Positions 39,201 to 52,600 of a stretch of 64,000 bases of DNA are shown one piece after another; position 1 is the first letter of the stretch; every line of letters starts with the position of its first letter. The translations under genes were made by a program, and so were the position numbers. The notes under the pieces were generated by a model, which made no database searches, was not told the origin of the DNA, and saw nothing but the letters and a program-made list of their open reading frames with translations. The stretch spans positions 3,163,501-3,227,500 of the forward strand of contig JBBBDQ010000192.1 in NCBI GenBank assembly GCA_037127315.1. The letters run 5' to 3'. This DNA comes from Ascarosepion bandense. Its lineage: Eukaryota; Mollusca; Cephalopoda; Sepiida; Sepiidae.

Positions 39201-42200
39201 CTTATTAGTTGTCTTATCCATCGGACTCTGATATGTTCTGAGTGCAAAATCAGTGCTGAGCTAAAGAAAATTAAACAACTATTTCTGATGAATGACTATC
39301 CCGAATGTGTTATTACATCTGCCATTGAACAAAAAAATTGATAAGTAGTTTGAAGCTAAGATCTGTGGGCCATCTAAATGTCCTGTATGTCAGACTACCA
39401 CGGATTGGTCCTGTTAGTCAGACATACACTGATAAAATTTCTATTTCCATTAAGCGGTGTTCCAGTGCCATTATGATTTGGAGCATTTTTACAACTACAA
39501 GGGCTTTCCCTCTTTGCTGGTAGGATGTTTTGCCTGCCCATCAAAGTAATTTAGTTATATATCACTATAAATGTTGATGCAAGGTTAGCTATGTGGCCAA
39601 AACCATCCAGAGGTTGGAAGTTAGAATTGCACAACTTGTCCTAAGCCAGGTGCATTGACATGAGCTGGTAACACCTAGGTGTTTGCTGACTCCTGCTTCC
39701 ACAATGTGCAAAGATTTATTAAATTCTACTGCTTACAGGAGAAATTATTCTGATTTTTTTTGTACTTTTCTTTTCTTTTTTTTTTCTCTGTCTTGCATAG
39801 GGCATGGAACAGATGCCAGAGATCTGTCCTGTGCATGCAGTGAGAATTAAAACACAAATTGGCCCTTTTCAGAGAAGCCATTACTTAACGAGAATAATTT
39901 CTTCCTCCTCACTCCTCCTCTTATCCTTTAATTAGTTTACATTTTAACTTCAATCACTAATAAAAAATTTTCTTATGAACTACTTAATCTTAAATTACCA
40001 ACAATTTTTGTTCCTTAAGTAGGGTTAGTCTAAAGACGCCTAAAATTTTAAACGTGATACTTTTGTATCTCGTTTTATTAATAAAATATGATCCCTTTTT
40101 AAAGTGCATTATAGCTTGGTGCGGTAATGGCAATTTGTTTATATATATATATATATATATATAATTTTTTATTTTTAAAAAAATTCAAAAATTGTAAATG
40201 TATTAAATTTATTTTAATTTGTTTCTTAGAAGTGTATTATTTTAAAAATCTCATACCAAATTATTTCCCCTGTTCTATCTGTATAAAATCATATACTAAC
40301 TTAACAAGTTTTAACTAATTAGTTTGTGTTACTTAGTTGAGAGATTATGCATTAGTTTATATCTCGCTGGAATCATGTCCTTAATAAGGGCAAAGCAGGT
40401 TTATAGATATCACAATTTAATATAAAGGTTAAATTTACTAATGATATTAATATTTTTTTTTTTTCTTTAGGTGAAAAGTGTCAAGCCTTGTTTAAAACAA
40501 CTACAACAAAGCATTCAAACAGTTACTCAGTTGCATTCTGATGATGGTAAGAAAATTTTGAGCACACTCACATAAATCAAGCACGTAATCACTCTTCTGA
40601 ACTTTCCAGTCTTAAAATGTGTTACCAATATTTGGAATGTTAGATTGATTGATTTATTTATTTTTCACATTTACAGTGATGCTGATAGCTTTTTAATTTA
40701 ATGAGTCCCAAGACCCATGGATTTGATTAGAATGGGTCCTCAGGAGATTTTATCAGTCTAAACTATAGTTTCTTAATAAATTGTAGTGTTAACCTAGTTT
40801 GGAATCTTGCAGTTTTTTTTATTGGAGTTTTGGAATCTTTTATGTTAATTAAATTGAAATCACCTCAGTATACACCATTTTTACAAATGTCCAAGGAGGG
40901 TTCAATCTAAATTAAATTAATGTATGAAACTGCCCCCCTCTTAAAATTAAATAGTGTATTTTAATATTTATTTTAAATCAGATAATTTAGTGCTTAATCG
41001 ATATTATGCCAAATAATTTTTTATTTACAAAACTTTGAGTCCTATCATTCAGTAAAAATTAAATTTAGTTTTTGTTTTGTTTATAAAGTTACTGTTTTTA
41101 TATTAAAAATAGTTTTTAAAAATTAATTATAAAACTTAAGAATAAAGCAATACTTTAATTTAAAATTTTAATATAAAACTACTTTATAAAATGTTTAAAT
41201 TTAAAAAATAATTTGAATTTATTCAGTATGAAACCCAATTTTTAAAACTAGAATACATCAAAAATAAATTATTACAAGCCGCTATAGATTGTCTGTGATT
41301 TTTTTTTTTTTTTTTTTTTCTGTGATTCTTTTCCTGTAACTTTATTACCAGCTGCTAGGCTTTTATTTTAGGATGAATTATCAGAAAAGATCAATTTTTG
41401 ATTTATTTTTGAATGTTTCTTTTAGGCACTAATAAACAAAAAATTTTTTTTGTACATATGATTATTTGAAGGAATTGTTGGTACTCATGGTTTTAATCTA
41501 TCCCTAATAATAGTATTGGTAAGGTTCCTTTTTCAATGGTCCCAAATTATTTTGAAGAAAATGAATTTAAGTAGGCACCTCCAATAAATCGCTAAAAAAC
41601 AGCATGGAACCGCATAGTATGAATAAAAAAAAGGTCATAAACTTAATAAAAAAAACTTTTTCCATAAAAATATTTATATTATTATTAAGAGGAAAGATCA
41701 AAGTAATTTTTAATTATTTTTAAAAAAATTTTAATCCCTGCTAACATTTTTGAAATTTTGTTAGAAAATTTTGTTATTTGAGTTAGTGGCTAAAAAAAAA
41801 AAGTTTATGACTGTTTTACAATGGGTAACTTTTTTTCCCCGGTGACAAACACATTAATTTGGAAATTCTTGCAAAAATCAAATAATTGTCAGATTTGAAT
41901 GAAACTTTCAGTACTCATTCACAAATGAATGAAATTATTTTTGAAATTATTTTTTAAATATCTTGGTGAAAATATATATTTTATTTTATATTTTTTTTTA
42001 TTTTTTTTTAACTTTGTTCTCTCTCCCCCCCCCCCCCCCCCCAGTAAATCCATGAAATTTTAATTAATTTTAATTAGCTGCAAAAAAATTTTTTTTATTA
42101 GTTAAACTCAGGACTCATTGGGGCATATAAATCATCTATGTTTTTTATTTTAAAGTGGACAACCTGACTGAAAATCTGCTCCGAAGAGTAAGATAAAAAT

Positions 42201-45200
42201 GCAATAAAAGTCTGATATAATTTAATTTGATAAACTTTTAATTGCTGGAATATATAATAATTATTAAGGACATTAGTCTGAAGAAAAAAAAAAAATTTGT
42301 TTACTAATAAAATTTTGAAATAATTGCTTTTATTTTTTATTGTAATAATTCATAAGTGTTACAAATATTTTAAAAACCTTTTATGGGAACATTATTTAAG
42401 TTCTTTTTTAGTTAAGAATTGATTATTATATTGCCTATTGAAAAGTTTAATAAAAAATTGTTCAATTTTATTTTTAAAATAATTAAAAAAAAAAAAATTG
42501 TGTCTAAATATGGTAATTTTTCAGTATGGTGTTATTAAATTATTTTAAAAGAAATTTAAATTTTTTATTTATTCAGATAGCATATTTTTATTTATTCATA
42601 AAGCATAGTCTGGCTATAAATCTAAACTAAAATTCTATAAAATATTATATAATTGCTGAAAATATTTTAAATTTTTAATTTTACTATTTAGTTAAAAAAC
42701 AACAAAAAAAAATTTAAATTTCCAAATGTTACGTTTTAAGCTACATGAATTTTTTGTCACTTTCTGTTGCCATACAAGCATTCTTGACATCTTCCGCTTG
42801 TCAATAAATCATTTGTCACCTAAGATAACGCAAATAAAGAGGGCTACCGTAGTTAAAGAAAAGCTTTTATCGTAAATTTCCACTAGTAAGCAATTACTAT
42901 TTGTTTGAAAATCAGATAAAGGTAAGTTTTAATTTTAAAAATTGACTTAAATAACGTTCAAGGAGGTATTTTTTTTTTAAACAGAAATTTGGCTACTGTT
43001 TACGTAATGTGTTGATCAATCAATAATGACTGTAAATTTAAAAAAAATTTTTTTCAGCAGTTAAATTTTTGATTCCGATCAATATAATTTCAGTTTGAAC
43101 TAAACCAGGGTATTTTGCTTACTGTAATTAGTAAATTTAATCTCTTGGCTTTCAATTAAAGCTAAAATTAAAGCTTCAAGAAAACATTTTTATTTTTAAA
43201 AATTAAATTTAAATTGAGGTATCGAAAATGAGCAGTGATTTAGTGGAGGTACCTATAAGTTGAGAATTAGTTCAAAGCAGCTTTTTTTAAAAAATTTTTT
43301 TTTACTCAATTTCTGATTATCAATTGGGGATGGGAAAACTTTCTTTGATGAAACAAAAACCGTCTAATTCCCACCTTGTACCCCATTCGATGTAACTCAT
43401 TTCATCTCGCCCAACTTCTCACAAATTTAAATTGTTCAGTTTCCAAGAAAGCAAACAGCAGTTAGCTTGAAATGGTAAGTGGTGGGGAAAAAAGAAAACA
43501 CAAAAAAGGAGGTAAATTCTCTCGTGATATTTTTCGGTGGTAATTTTCAATTCAAAATAAAACAAAGCTTCTTTCTGCCACTGAGAAACCACTTATATTG
43601 TTTTTTTATTATGGAAAATTGAGGTGCTTTCCTGGGACACATGGACATGATTTTTATGCATTAGAGGGATGCAGGATGTATACTTATCAGCATCACTGCA
43701 TTTACTATACAGCACTAGTCAAATGCCTGCAGATGGAAAAGCAATGTTGCTTGTACAGTTGTTCCCATAAGAACACTTTTATTATTCTATACTTTTTATT
43801 TGACAAATAAGGAACAGAAAAACTTCTTTCTGGTTGATTATGTTGTTGATTATTATTGTTATTGTTTTGTGACAGAACCTCTTTCAAGTAACCAGATTGA
43901 CCAGTTTCAGTGGCTACCAAAAGAACACATGTGTGTCTTAGTATATTTGGTAAGTATAATTTCTAAATATTTAAATATTTATTACAATCTTTTTGCTTTT
44001 AGGTTTTTTACCATCAGAAATTTTTATCTTGACTGATAAAAAACATTGATTAAAATCCACAGTTAATTTGAAGATGTTTTGATACTGTGAAGTTCCATGG
44101 GAGGTGACAACATAATATTAAAGTAAATAAGGAGTGAAGAAAAAATGATTCTCTCTTTAATGCTATATAGAAGCTGGATTTTAAAAATGTTATCATTTCT
44201 TAATTTAATGAATTAATTTTAATAGATTAATAAAAGTTATTGATTATATTTTGTTTTTTACTTTATAGTCCATGTAGTTGTATAGCAGTGACTTACCTCA
44301 GCAACACAAAAAAGCCAGTTGTCTGTATGTTTTGCAAGGGAGTCTGGAGATGCTTCAGATAGACAGCACTTTGTGCTGATAGAGGTGGTGGTGTCATGAT
44401 TAGCCATTCTTGTTGGCTGAGTGTTGGCTGGGTTAAGTTTATAAAAACATGGTATGCTCATTTAAGAGGCGTTGAGTTTTTCGTTCATGGCAGTGATGTA
44501 TCGAAGATCAAAACAAGTCTGGATGCCATACTTTGATGGAAACCAGGGAGTGAAGTACCAGATGTTCCACAGATTGTCACCCTTTGAAGCATCTTTTCTC
44601 TGTGGGGAAACTTGTGAGCCATTCTCTGTGCATGGCTGGCTCAGAGTGGTGACTGCATTTATAAAGCGGCAGACAACTGCAGTGACCAATGGATGGGATG
44701 ATAAAGTCAAGGATGGCTTTCTTCGTTGCATGCTAATGGAAAACAATGGCCAGGATACACGATATGTCTCCTGTGCTAAGACTTGTGCATTGATCATAGT
44801 AAAATGAAGGTTTGGGTGGATGCAAGTTCTGTTGCCACAGGAGTGGCACTAGAAGTGAATGGGAGCATTGTAAAGGATGCTAGTTGGTTGTGTCCAGCTG
44901 AAGATGCTTGGCTGAGCTCGATGCCACAATATGCAACTGGTGAGAGGCTGGTAAGACAACGCTTAGAGACATTGCAAGCATTGACAGAGGAATACACCTT
45001 GACAATGGATGTAATGCTGGTGAAATCCTGTCTAAATTACACAGACTGCCTGATCTGAGTGCCACAGAGATGGTTGGATTTACATCGGCATGAAGAGCAA
45101 CAGCTGAAAGGCTGCACCATTGTGGAGAGTAGATTGAACAAGAACCAAGTGACCAATATACACCAACAAAGTGGCCACCTGGGTGTGAAGAGGAATTTAT

Positions 45201-46640
45201 ATTTTGCCAGGTCTCTTGATCCATTAGTGTCCAGAAAACGTATTGAATCTGTTGTCAAAGCCTGCCGGTCAATTGATCCAGCACCGGTGCATTAAAAGAA
45301 GGGGACAGTAGGTGTAAAATTAACTTGGAGTAAATTGGTGATGGACATTACTCACTACAGAGGTGGTCATTTTCTAACACTCATTGATTGTGGACCTTCT
45401 CGAGTCGCGATATGGCGATCAGTGTTGCCAAGATTCTGCTAGTGTTATTCTTCAGCTGGAATCAGTTTTTTATGAGGGGGGCCTGCCAGCTGAGATCTTG
45501 ACAGATAACGACATTGCATTAACCCGTAAGAACTTTAAGAAATTTTTAAATAGCTGGGGAGGTACACTTGAGATTCTGATGTGTTCATGTACCGGCTGGG
45601 AATGGGATTGTGGAATGCTGTCATAGAAGTATCAAGACCATTGCAGCCAGAAAGCAATGTTCGGTGCCAGAGGCAGTCTATTGGCACAGTGTCACTCCCA
45701 AGGACAGTCTTTCAGCTTCCACAGTACCGGTTGACATGTAGTTGACAGTAGATGCATGACCAAATTCAAAACTAGTCGCGTGACCCAAGTAAGCAGTCGG
45801 TGTGGATCGATGGAACACCGCGATATGTGAAGAATTTATGCCTTTTTTACGCACAAATGCCCTTGGGAAAGGTATTAATCTGTCTATTCCTTCCCGTTAT
45901 GGGTTAAATAACAGGACAGATAGGGTTCTATAGCCTTGGGAGGCAACCAGTCTACCACAGAAAGCAATGGCAACCTACTGTGGGATAATCTGCCCAGTCA
46001 GCCATGTCTCTTTCGAGACATGATCGCCCAAGTGTGTATCGTGTATGGCACTTAACTGTTCCATTATCAGACTCTGCTAGTGACACAGAGGAGAGTGAAC
46101 GATTTCTGTATTTAACATCTAGTTCACCAGGTGATTCCTCCAGTACCAGCAGTTCAGAGACCAATGCTGGAGTACCTGATGACATTCCCAGCAGTAGCTC
46201 ATTTGAGAAAGAGACTGTCAGTGTTCGTTTTTGAAGGAAAACCCAGCAGAAGAGACCTGCCTGGAATACATTGAGAGGAGTGTAGCAGTGGCTTACCTTG
46301 GCAATCCAAAAAGGCCAGAGTTGCGTGTATGTTTTGCAAGGGAGTGTGGAGACAGCAAATCAACATGCTTCGGACAGATGGTGAATCAAACAGCACTTCA
46401 TGCTGATAGAGGTGGTGGTGTCATTTGTAGCCATTTTTTTTGACAGGTTCTTTGCAGCCATTGGCTGAGTGCTGGCTGGGTTAGGTGTATGAAAACATAG
46501 TCTGCTCATTTAAGAGGTGTTGAGTTTTTCGTTTGTGACAGTGAGCAGCATATCAGAGATTGAGACAAGGAGTGTGGTTTTGTTTTGCCTAGTGAATCCA
46601 TTGGACTCGTATTACCTTTCTTTTCCTGTGTGTAATTCCA

Positions 46641-46681
<41 letters not shown>

Positions 46682-49600
46682 TTTGCAACAAGTTGTCATT
46701 GTGTGATAACTATTCAGAAATTGTCTTTTCTCTTATCTGTCAGGTTACAGTGATGCATTCCATGCAAGCAGGATATATGGACAAAGCACAAAAGTACACA
46801 GACAAAGCTCTCATGCAAATTGAAAAATTAAAAAGTATGTAACCCTATCTTTTATTTATATTTTGATTTGTTTACTTACTGCTTTTGGATTAATAAGTCA
46901 GTTTTATTTATGTTAAAGCCTTTAATTTTGATAATCCAGTTCCCTTTTTACAAACATTGCTTCAGGCATTAATTTTTTGTATCTTTCAATAATTTATCTT
47001 TCAATCTCTTTTTTTAATATACGCATCTTTTGCTGGATATAAGTTTCAAAGTGTTTGTATGGAAGACCAAATTTGACACTTTGAAATTACTTTGCATTTG
47101 TTACTTTCATCCTAAAAGAACTAAAAATTTTTTTCTTTTTCAGTGCTTGATGCCCACCCTCTGCTGTCATCATTCCAATTGATGCTGCTGGAACATATCA
47201 TTATGTGTCGTCTCATCATGGGGAGTAAATCTGCTGCCATTCAAGAAGTGAGTGCATACTTGGCTTGTCCTTTCTTTTTGGCAGTCAAAAATATTCTTAG
47301 GGTTTTCATCTTTGCTCCCAATTGCAATCTTAGAATGAATAATCTAAAAAGAAATTTTATAATAGATACTTACAAGAAAGGCTTTCTACTTAAAATCTAA
47401 TATTTTTTGGGTAGAGAGGAATTTTGCTTTATATTTGATGTTTGTTCTTTTCCGAGGGTGACATACATAAATATTTAATAGATAAACAAAATAAATTGAT
47501 TGTTTAAGATATTAATTTATTCAGAATCTTTAGTTGATTTTGTTCTGAATATTTTGAAAGTCCTGCACTGAGTGGATTAAAATATACCAAGACATTGTGG
47601 CTGCTTGTATTGAAAAGTGTACTTTGACTTCTATGATAATATCAATAATTTTCCTTCTTGCCAGCATGTTTCTAATAGAAAAAGTATGTTACATCAACTT
47701 TACCGCCACTAAAAATAAAAATATTTTGTGTCTATAGATGTTAATGTGCCATAAAAATATTTTAATTTTAATTTTGACTTTGTATAAAGTCTACCTGCAT
47801 AGACACTTCTGAAAGGACATTTTATTTTAAAGACAATATATTGTGTGTGTGCACACACACTTTTATTATTTTTTATTTTTTTTATATAGACATATCAACC
47901 AGAATTATTAAATCATTGTTATTGTCTTAAAGGAAAAGTCTTTATAACTTTTTTCATTATGGATTATATATTTTTTTGATGAATGTAAAAATGACAGTAC
48001 ATCACAACTCAAAATGTCTTGGTTCTGAAAACTCATTAGCTGCAGATAAGGATTTCCATCATTTCAGTTCTATTGCTTAATTACAAATGATAGAAATTTA
48101 ACACAAGCACTTTAACACTTTCAAAGTGTTTACTCCCAAAACATAATTTCAGTTACTTTATATTAGAAATAAAATTTTGACAAAAAACATGTACATTTAG
48201 GTAATGAGTTCTTTTGTAGTTTTAGTTTTCTCTGAAATGTAAAGTAACTTTTCTCTCTCACTCCTTTTAACACCCTATGATAATTCATGTGCAAAAATGT
48301 ACCTATCATCTGTTAAGAACTTTATTTTTCTAATGAGCTATTTTTCTTTGGTTTCAATTCTTTAGTGCATTGTGAATAAAGTTTCATTTCTCCATGTTTG
48401 AAGGGTTAAAATTATTTTTTCTTTTTGCTGTTCAGATCTTTCAAGCATGCAATGTTTGTCAGCAGCAGCCCAGACTTTTCTCCACACATGGAGCCCAAAT
48501 CCACACTTTACTGGTAAGGCTTCTCCTACATAAAAAGCATAGCTTCATTTGCTGGTCACATTTGTGCATATTCAAAGTATTCTAGGTCAACCAAAATCAA
48601 GGCTTTGTTGTAATTATTTTTAATGCCAGGATTTCAGCTAGTATCGGCTTTGACTCCTGATTACATTTTAGTAGATAAAATTAAAGAAGGAACTATTAAA
48701 ATAGTCAAAGATAATGACCTTGTTTTTATCTTAACTCTTCTATCATTTACAACTTTAGTGAAATCATCAGCAGGCCATTTTATTTGATTCTAGCGTAATA
48801 AAAAAAATATTCACATGAGGCTGTTTAATAAATTGCCAGTGAAGATCTAATTACTGCACCATCAACTATACCATTAGCTTTGTGAATATTCACTTTCTTT
48901 TTATGATCAATTAAACAAATTTTTACTGGATTGTTTTGAAAGTAAACATAATCACAAAAAAAAATTTAAAAAAACTGTCAACACAGTTAAGTATTAAATA
49001 AATTTCATATGCTTTAAGCTTGGCTGATCACATCTCATTTGATTCATGACTGATCAGATAGATTTTTCCTGCAGTAGGTTGCCATTTTTTTCTATAGAAG
49101 ACTGGTTGCCAACCAAAGGTAAAGGACCCAGTCTGTCTTGATATTCAACTCCTAGCAGGGAGTGGGTGTATTTGTACATTTACCAAGGGCATTTTCAGGT
49201 AACAAACTGAACTGGAATTAGAACCGACATCCATTACACCACAGCACACATTCTTGAGGAGGAGGTTGATGTTATCTTTTTCATAATGAAAAGCATTGGA
49301 AAGGTGAAATAACTAAACTTTGTTGAATTTAAAAATAGAACTTAAGTTCCGAAGATTCTTCAGTCTTATTTTCTTATTTATATTCTTCCTATTATAAATT
49401 TGGTTTCTTGAAAACAAAGATTTTTTTTTCCTGTATCAACACTTCATTTAGACTAAAGTCAAGTAAATTTGCAACATTTTAAGGCATTATTCAATGTTCA
49501 GAAAAATTAGTTTTATTCATAAAGAATTGTTTCATGCTATGAAAATGACTTCTTTAACTTCATTTTAGGGTCTTTATGCAATGTCAATGAATTGCATGGA

Positions 49601-52600
49601 AGCAGCAGAATCCCAGTTTAATACAGCATTTAAAGTAAGTAAACATGAAATCAAATAGTGTTTCATTTAAGATTTTATTTTGGAAGAAGAAAAAATCTTG
49701 TTTTATTTGTTTTACAAACATTTTGTTTGTTTGGGAAGAAAAATATGAAATGGGTATTCCATATTTTTCTTCTGGATCCCTAATTATCAAACATTTTAAT
49801 TTTGCAATTAAATTTGCCTGTTGAAATTATTACTTTATTTTTGCTCTTTTAAATCAAATTATTTTCTTTTCCTTCATAGTTGTCTACTGATGTTGATTTA
49901 CGTACATTTGTAAAACTGAATTTGGCCATTGTGTACTTACGGACAAATAGGCCTACAGATTTAATAAGTCTGTTAGAAACTGTGGTCATGCCTCAGAAAG
50001 TTTCTTCATCATCATCATCTTCGTCATCATCATCGTCGTAAGTAGAAAATGCATGTTTTATCATTTCCTTTCTGTCTTCACTGTTTTTAGAAATTTATTT
50101 ACTTTTAACCAAGGTAAAAAGACGCAAATACAGGTACCTTTAAAGAGCATACAATGATGAAAATGGTTTCAAACTTGATAAAAACATTATCAAAATGTTT
50201 AAGAAGACCAAAAGTTTATTCTTTTTCTTTTTCAGTCTTTTTCTATCATGTTAAAAATTTTTCTTACATCAGCTGGTTGGCTAAAGATTAGTATGGGAAA
50301 TTTAACCATCTTTTGTGGGTTTTTTTTTTTTTTTTTTTCTTTTAAAAACATTCTTTTGAAAATTTTTATAAAAATAATTATCAGATTTTAATTAAATTAC
50401 AAGGTTTATTCACAAATGAATAAAATTGTTTAGAATTTTAAGTCCTAGTAAAAAAAAAAATTTTTTTTTTAATATCTGTTACTTTCACTTAATTATGAAA
50501 TTTTGAAAAATTCCATCTTCATATTTATATTAAATAAAAAAAACAGGTATCACTGGAGAATTTAAATCATCAATTTGTTTTTTGTCAAACAGAAACACCA
50601 TTTATGAAAATAAATTCTGCTCTGAATTGTAAAATAAAAAAATGCAATAAAACTAATTATTTAATTAGAAAAACTTTTAATTGCATTTATAAATAAGATA
50701 TGTAGGACACTATTCCCTTAAAAATTTATTTGGTGAATAATGAATTTTTACACAAATTTTTACGAATTATTCAAGTTTTAAATTTAAAAATTTCCTATTA
50801 ATTTCAGCCTTTTAAATGTTAAGTAAAAACTATATTTACTAATTATAATTGGAAAAGCTTAATACAAATTGTCAATCATCAATAGTTTTAAGAATTTTTT
50901 TTTTTGTATATGTACAAACATGCTGATTTTTGTCAATATAGTTGCTCATACAATAAGAGCAATAACTATAGTAAATTTAGGCCCAAATTTCTAAAATTCA
51001 GTAAAACATGAGATTACAGAGAATATTTTCCTAAATCTCTAAGATTACTTAAGTCATATATAAAAGGTGCTCACATCATTTTCTTCAATTATGTTTTATG
51101 CAGTGTCTTCCCAATTTTTGTAGATACAGTGACTCCTACATATTATCAGAAAATGAGTGAAAACTAAAACAAATGTAAAGCCAAAAAAGTATCTAAAATT
51201 CAAAATACAATGAATATTTTCTTGAATTTTTAAGATTACCGAGTATTTAAAAAAAACATATATAAAAAGATGCTCATGTTATATTCAATATATTTTTATT
51301 TATTTTTTTTTAATTATACAGAACAACATTAGATAAACATCACACTATCAAACCTACAATCAGCTATGTGTTGAAAAATGTATTTCTGTAATATTTTAAA
51401 CTTAAAGTAAATAATGTTTAAAATTAGATTAATTACACTTTAAATCAGCTAATATGTCTTAGTTTCAGAAAAGTAATTTTATTTTATGGAAGTTTTTTTT
51501 TTTATAAATAAAGGCAATTACATTGTGATAAAAAAATCAAAACTTAGTTAAACAAAATTCTTCTTAAAGTATTTTGCTTATTGTAAATATTAAATATAAT
51601 CTATTAGCTTGAAATTAAAAGCAAGATAAAAACTAAGATTTCTTGTTTAAAAAATTCATTTCAAACCTCAGTTATTGCGTTTTCTGTTGTGTTCCCTATT
51701 CAAATGTCATGATAAATATTCTGACAATGAAAAGGATTAAATTTGATCTAATATTTAGGCTTTACATTTTTGTGTGTGGATTGAGAATATCTACTTTATG
51801 GTGATGGGTAAATTGTTACCATTTTATATTTTTTATATGTGTGCTGTTTTTTTTTTTTATTTTGTCACCTGTACAGTATAATAGGGTCAGTTGGGCACTG
51901 TGGAAAAAAAAAATGTACCATGACATAATTCATTCTACCAGAAATTCAGAAACTGCATGTTGTACTGTTTGGTATTTGCACCAGAAGCTCCAATACAAGT
52001 ATTTTTGTGTGTCAATGTGATAGTTGAGAGGATTCAGAGAAAGTTGGATGAGTCTAATGGTGATTGTAAGGGTGTTTGGCGGCATCACTAGCGATGCTGA
52101 TGTTATGCCTCCATTCATCTTCCTTCCTTCAGCCTCAACACGGGACTTACATCAAGTGCCTTGAGGTAGTGCTTCCTTGGATTAAGGGTTTGGCTGCTGG
52201 AAGACCCTATGTCTGGCAGCAACTCAGCACCATTCCACTCAAGTAGGAGAACCCAGTTATGGCTTTCAGACAAATTCTGCAACCACAGCACCCCTTACAA
52301 CTGGCCATATAACTCCTCAGTAGGGTAGGTTGATTTTCAAATTCTTTTTTTGAATATCAAAAAGAATTACTCTGTGAAAGTTAGGTTTGGTATGATAAGT
52401 CAGTCAGTTAAGTGCCAGACGTGAAACACGCTTGGGCGATCATGTCTCGAAAGAGACATGACTGACTGGGCAGAATATTATCCCACAGTAGGTTGCCATT
52501 GCTTTCTGAGGTAGACTGGTTGCCTGCCAAGGCTATAGAACCCAATCTGTCCTGTTATTTAACCCATAACTGGAAGGAAGAGACGGATTAATACCTTTCC

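Larger units (their letters stand above)
44281..46690 (+). mobile_element. Ty3/Gypsy element 2 (Gypsy-2), internally deleted
   Basis: A second, related Gypsy lineage in MAU2 intron 8. The TSD AGTTG is present on both sides (44276-44280 and 46691-46695). The 3' LTR runs TGTAG (46281) to CAACA (46690) and is preceded by a purine run GAGAGGAG. The 5' LTR (TATAG at 44281) is only partly present. The interior starts in the RT connection region, so gag, protease and most of RT are gone. RNase H and integrase remnants and a SINE fragment follow. Stops are frequent. Confidence 0.88.
47248..49568. other. MAU2 introns 10 and 11 (with exon 11 between)
   Basis: Intron 10 (1188 bp) is AT-rich with no recognisable element. 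Intron 11 (1055 bp) carries a minus-strand SINE near its middle (49065-49260) and nothing else I can support. Confidence 0.6.

Noticed and set aside
42026..42042. C-run and neighbouring A/T runs as a regular array (CRISPR-like or satellite)
   Set aside because: No repeated spacer-repeat structure exists anywhere in the window; these are simple homopolymers in a eukaryotic intron.
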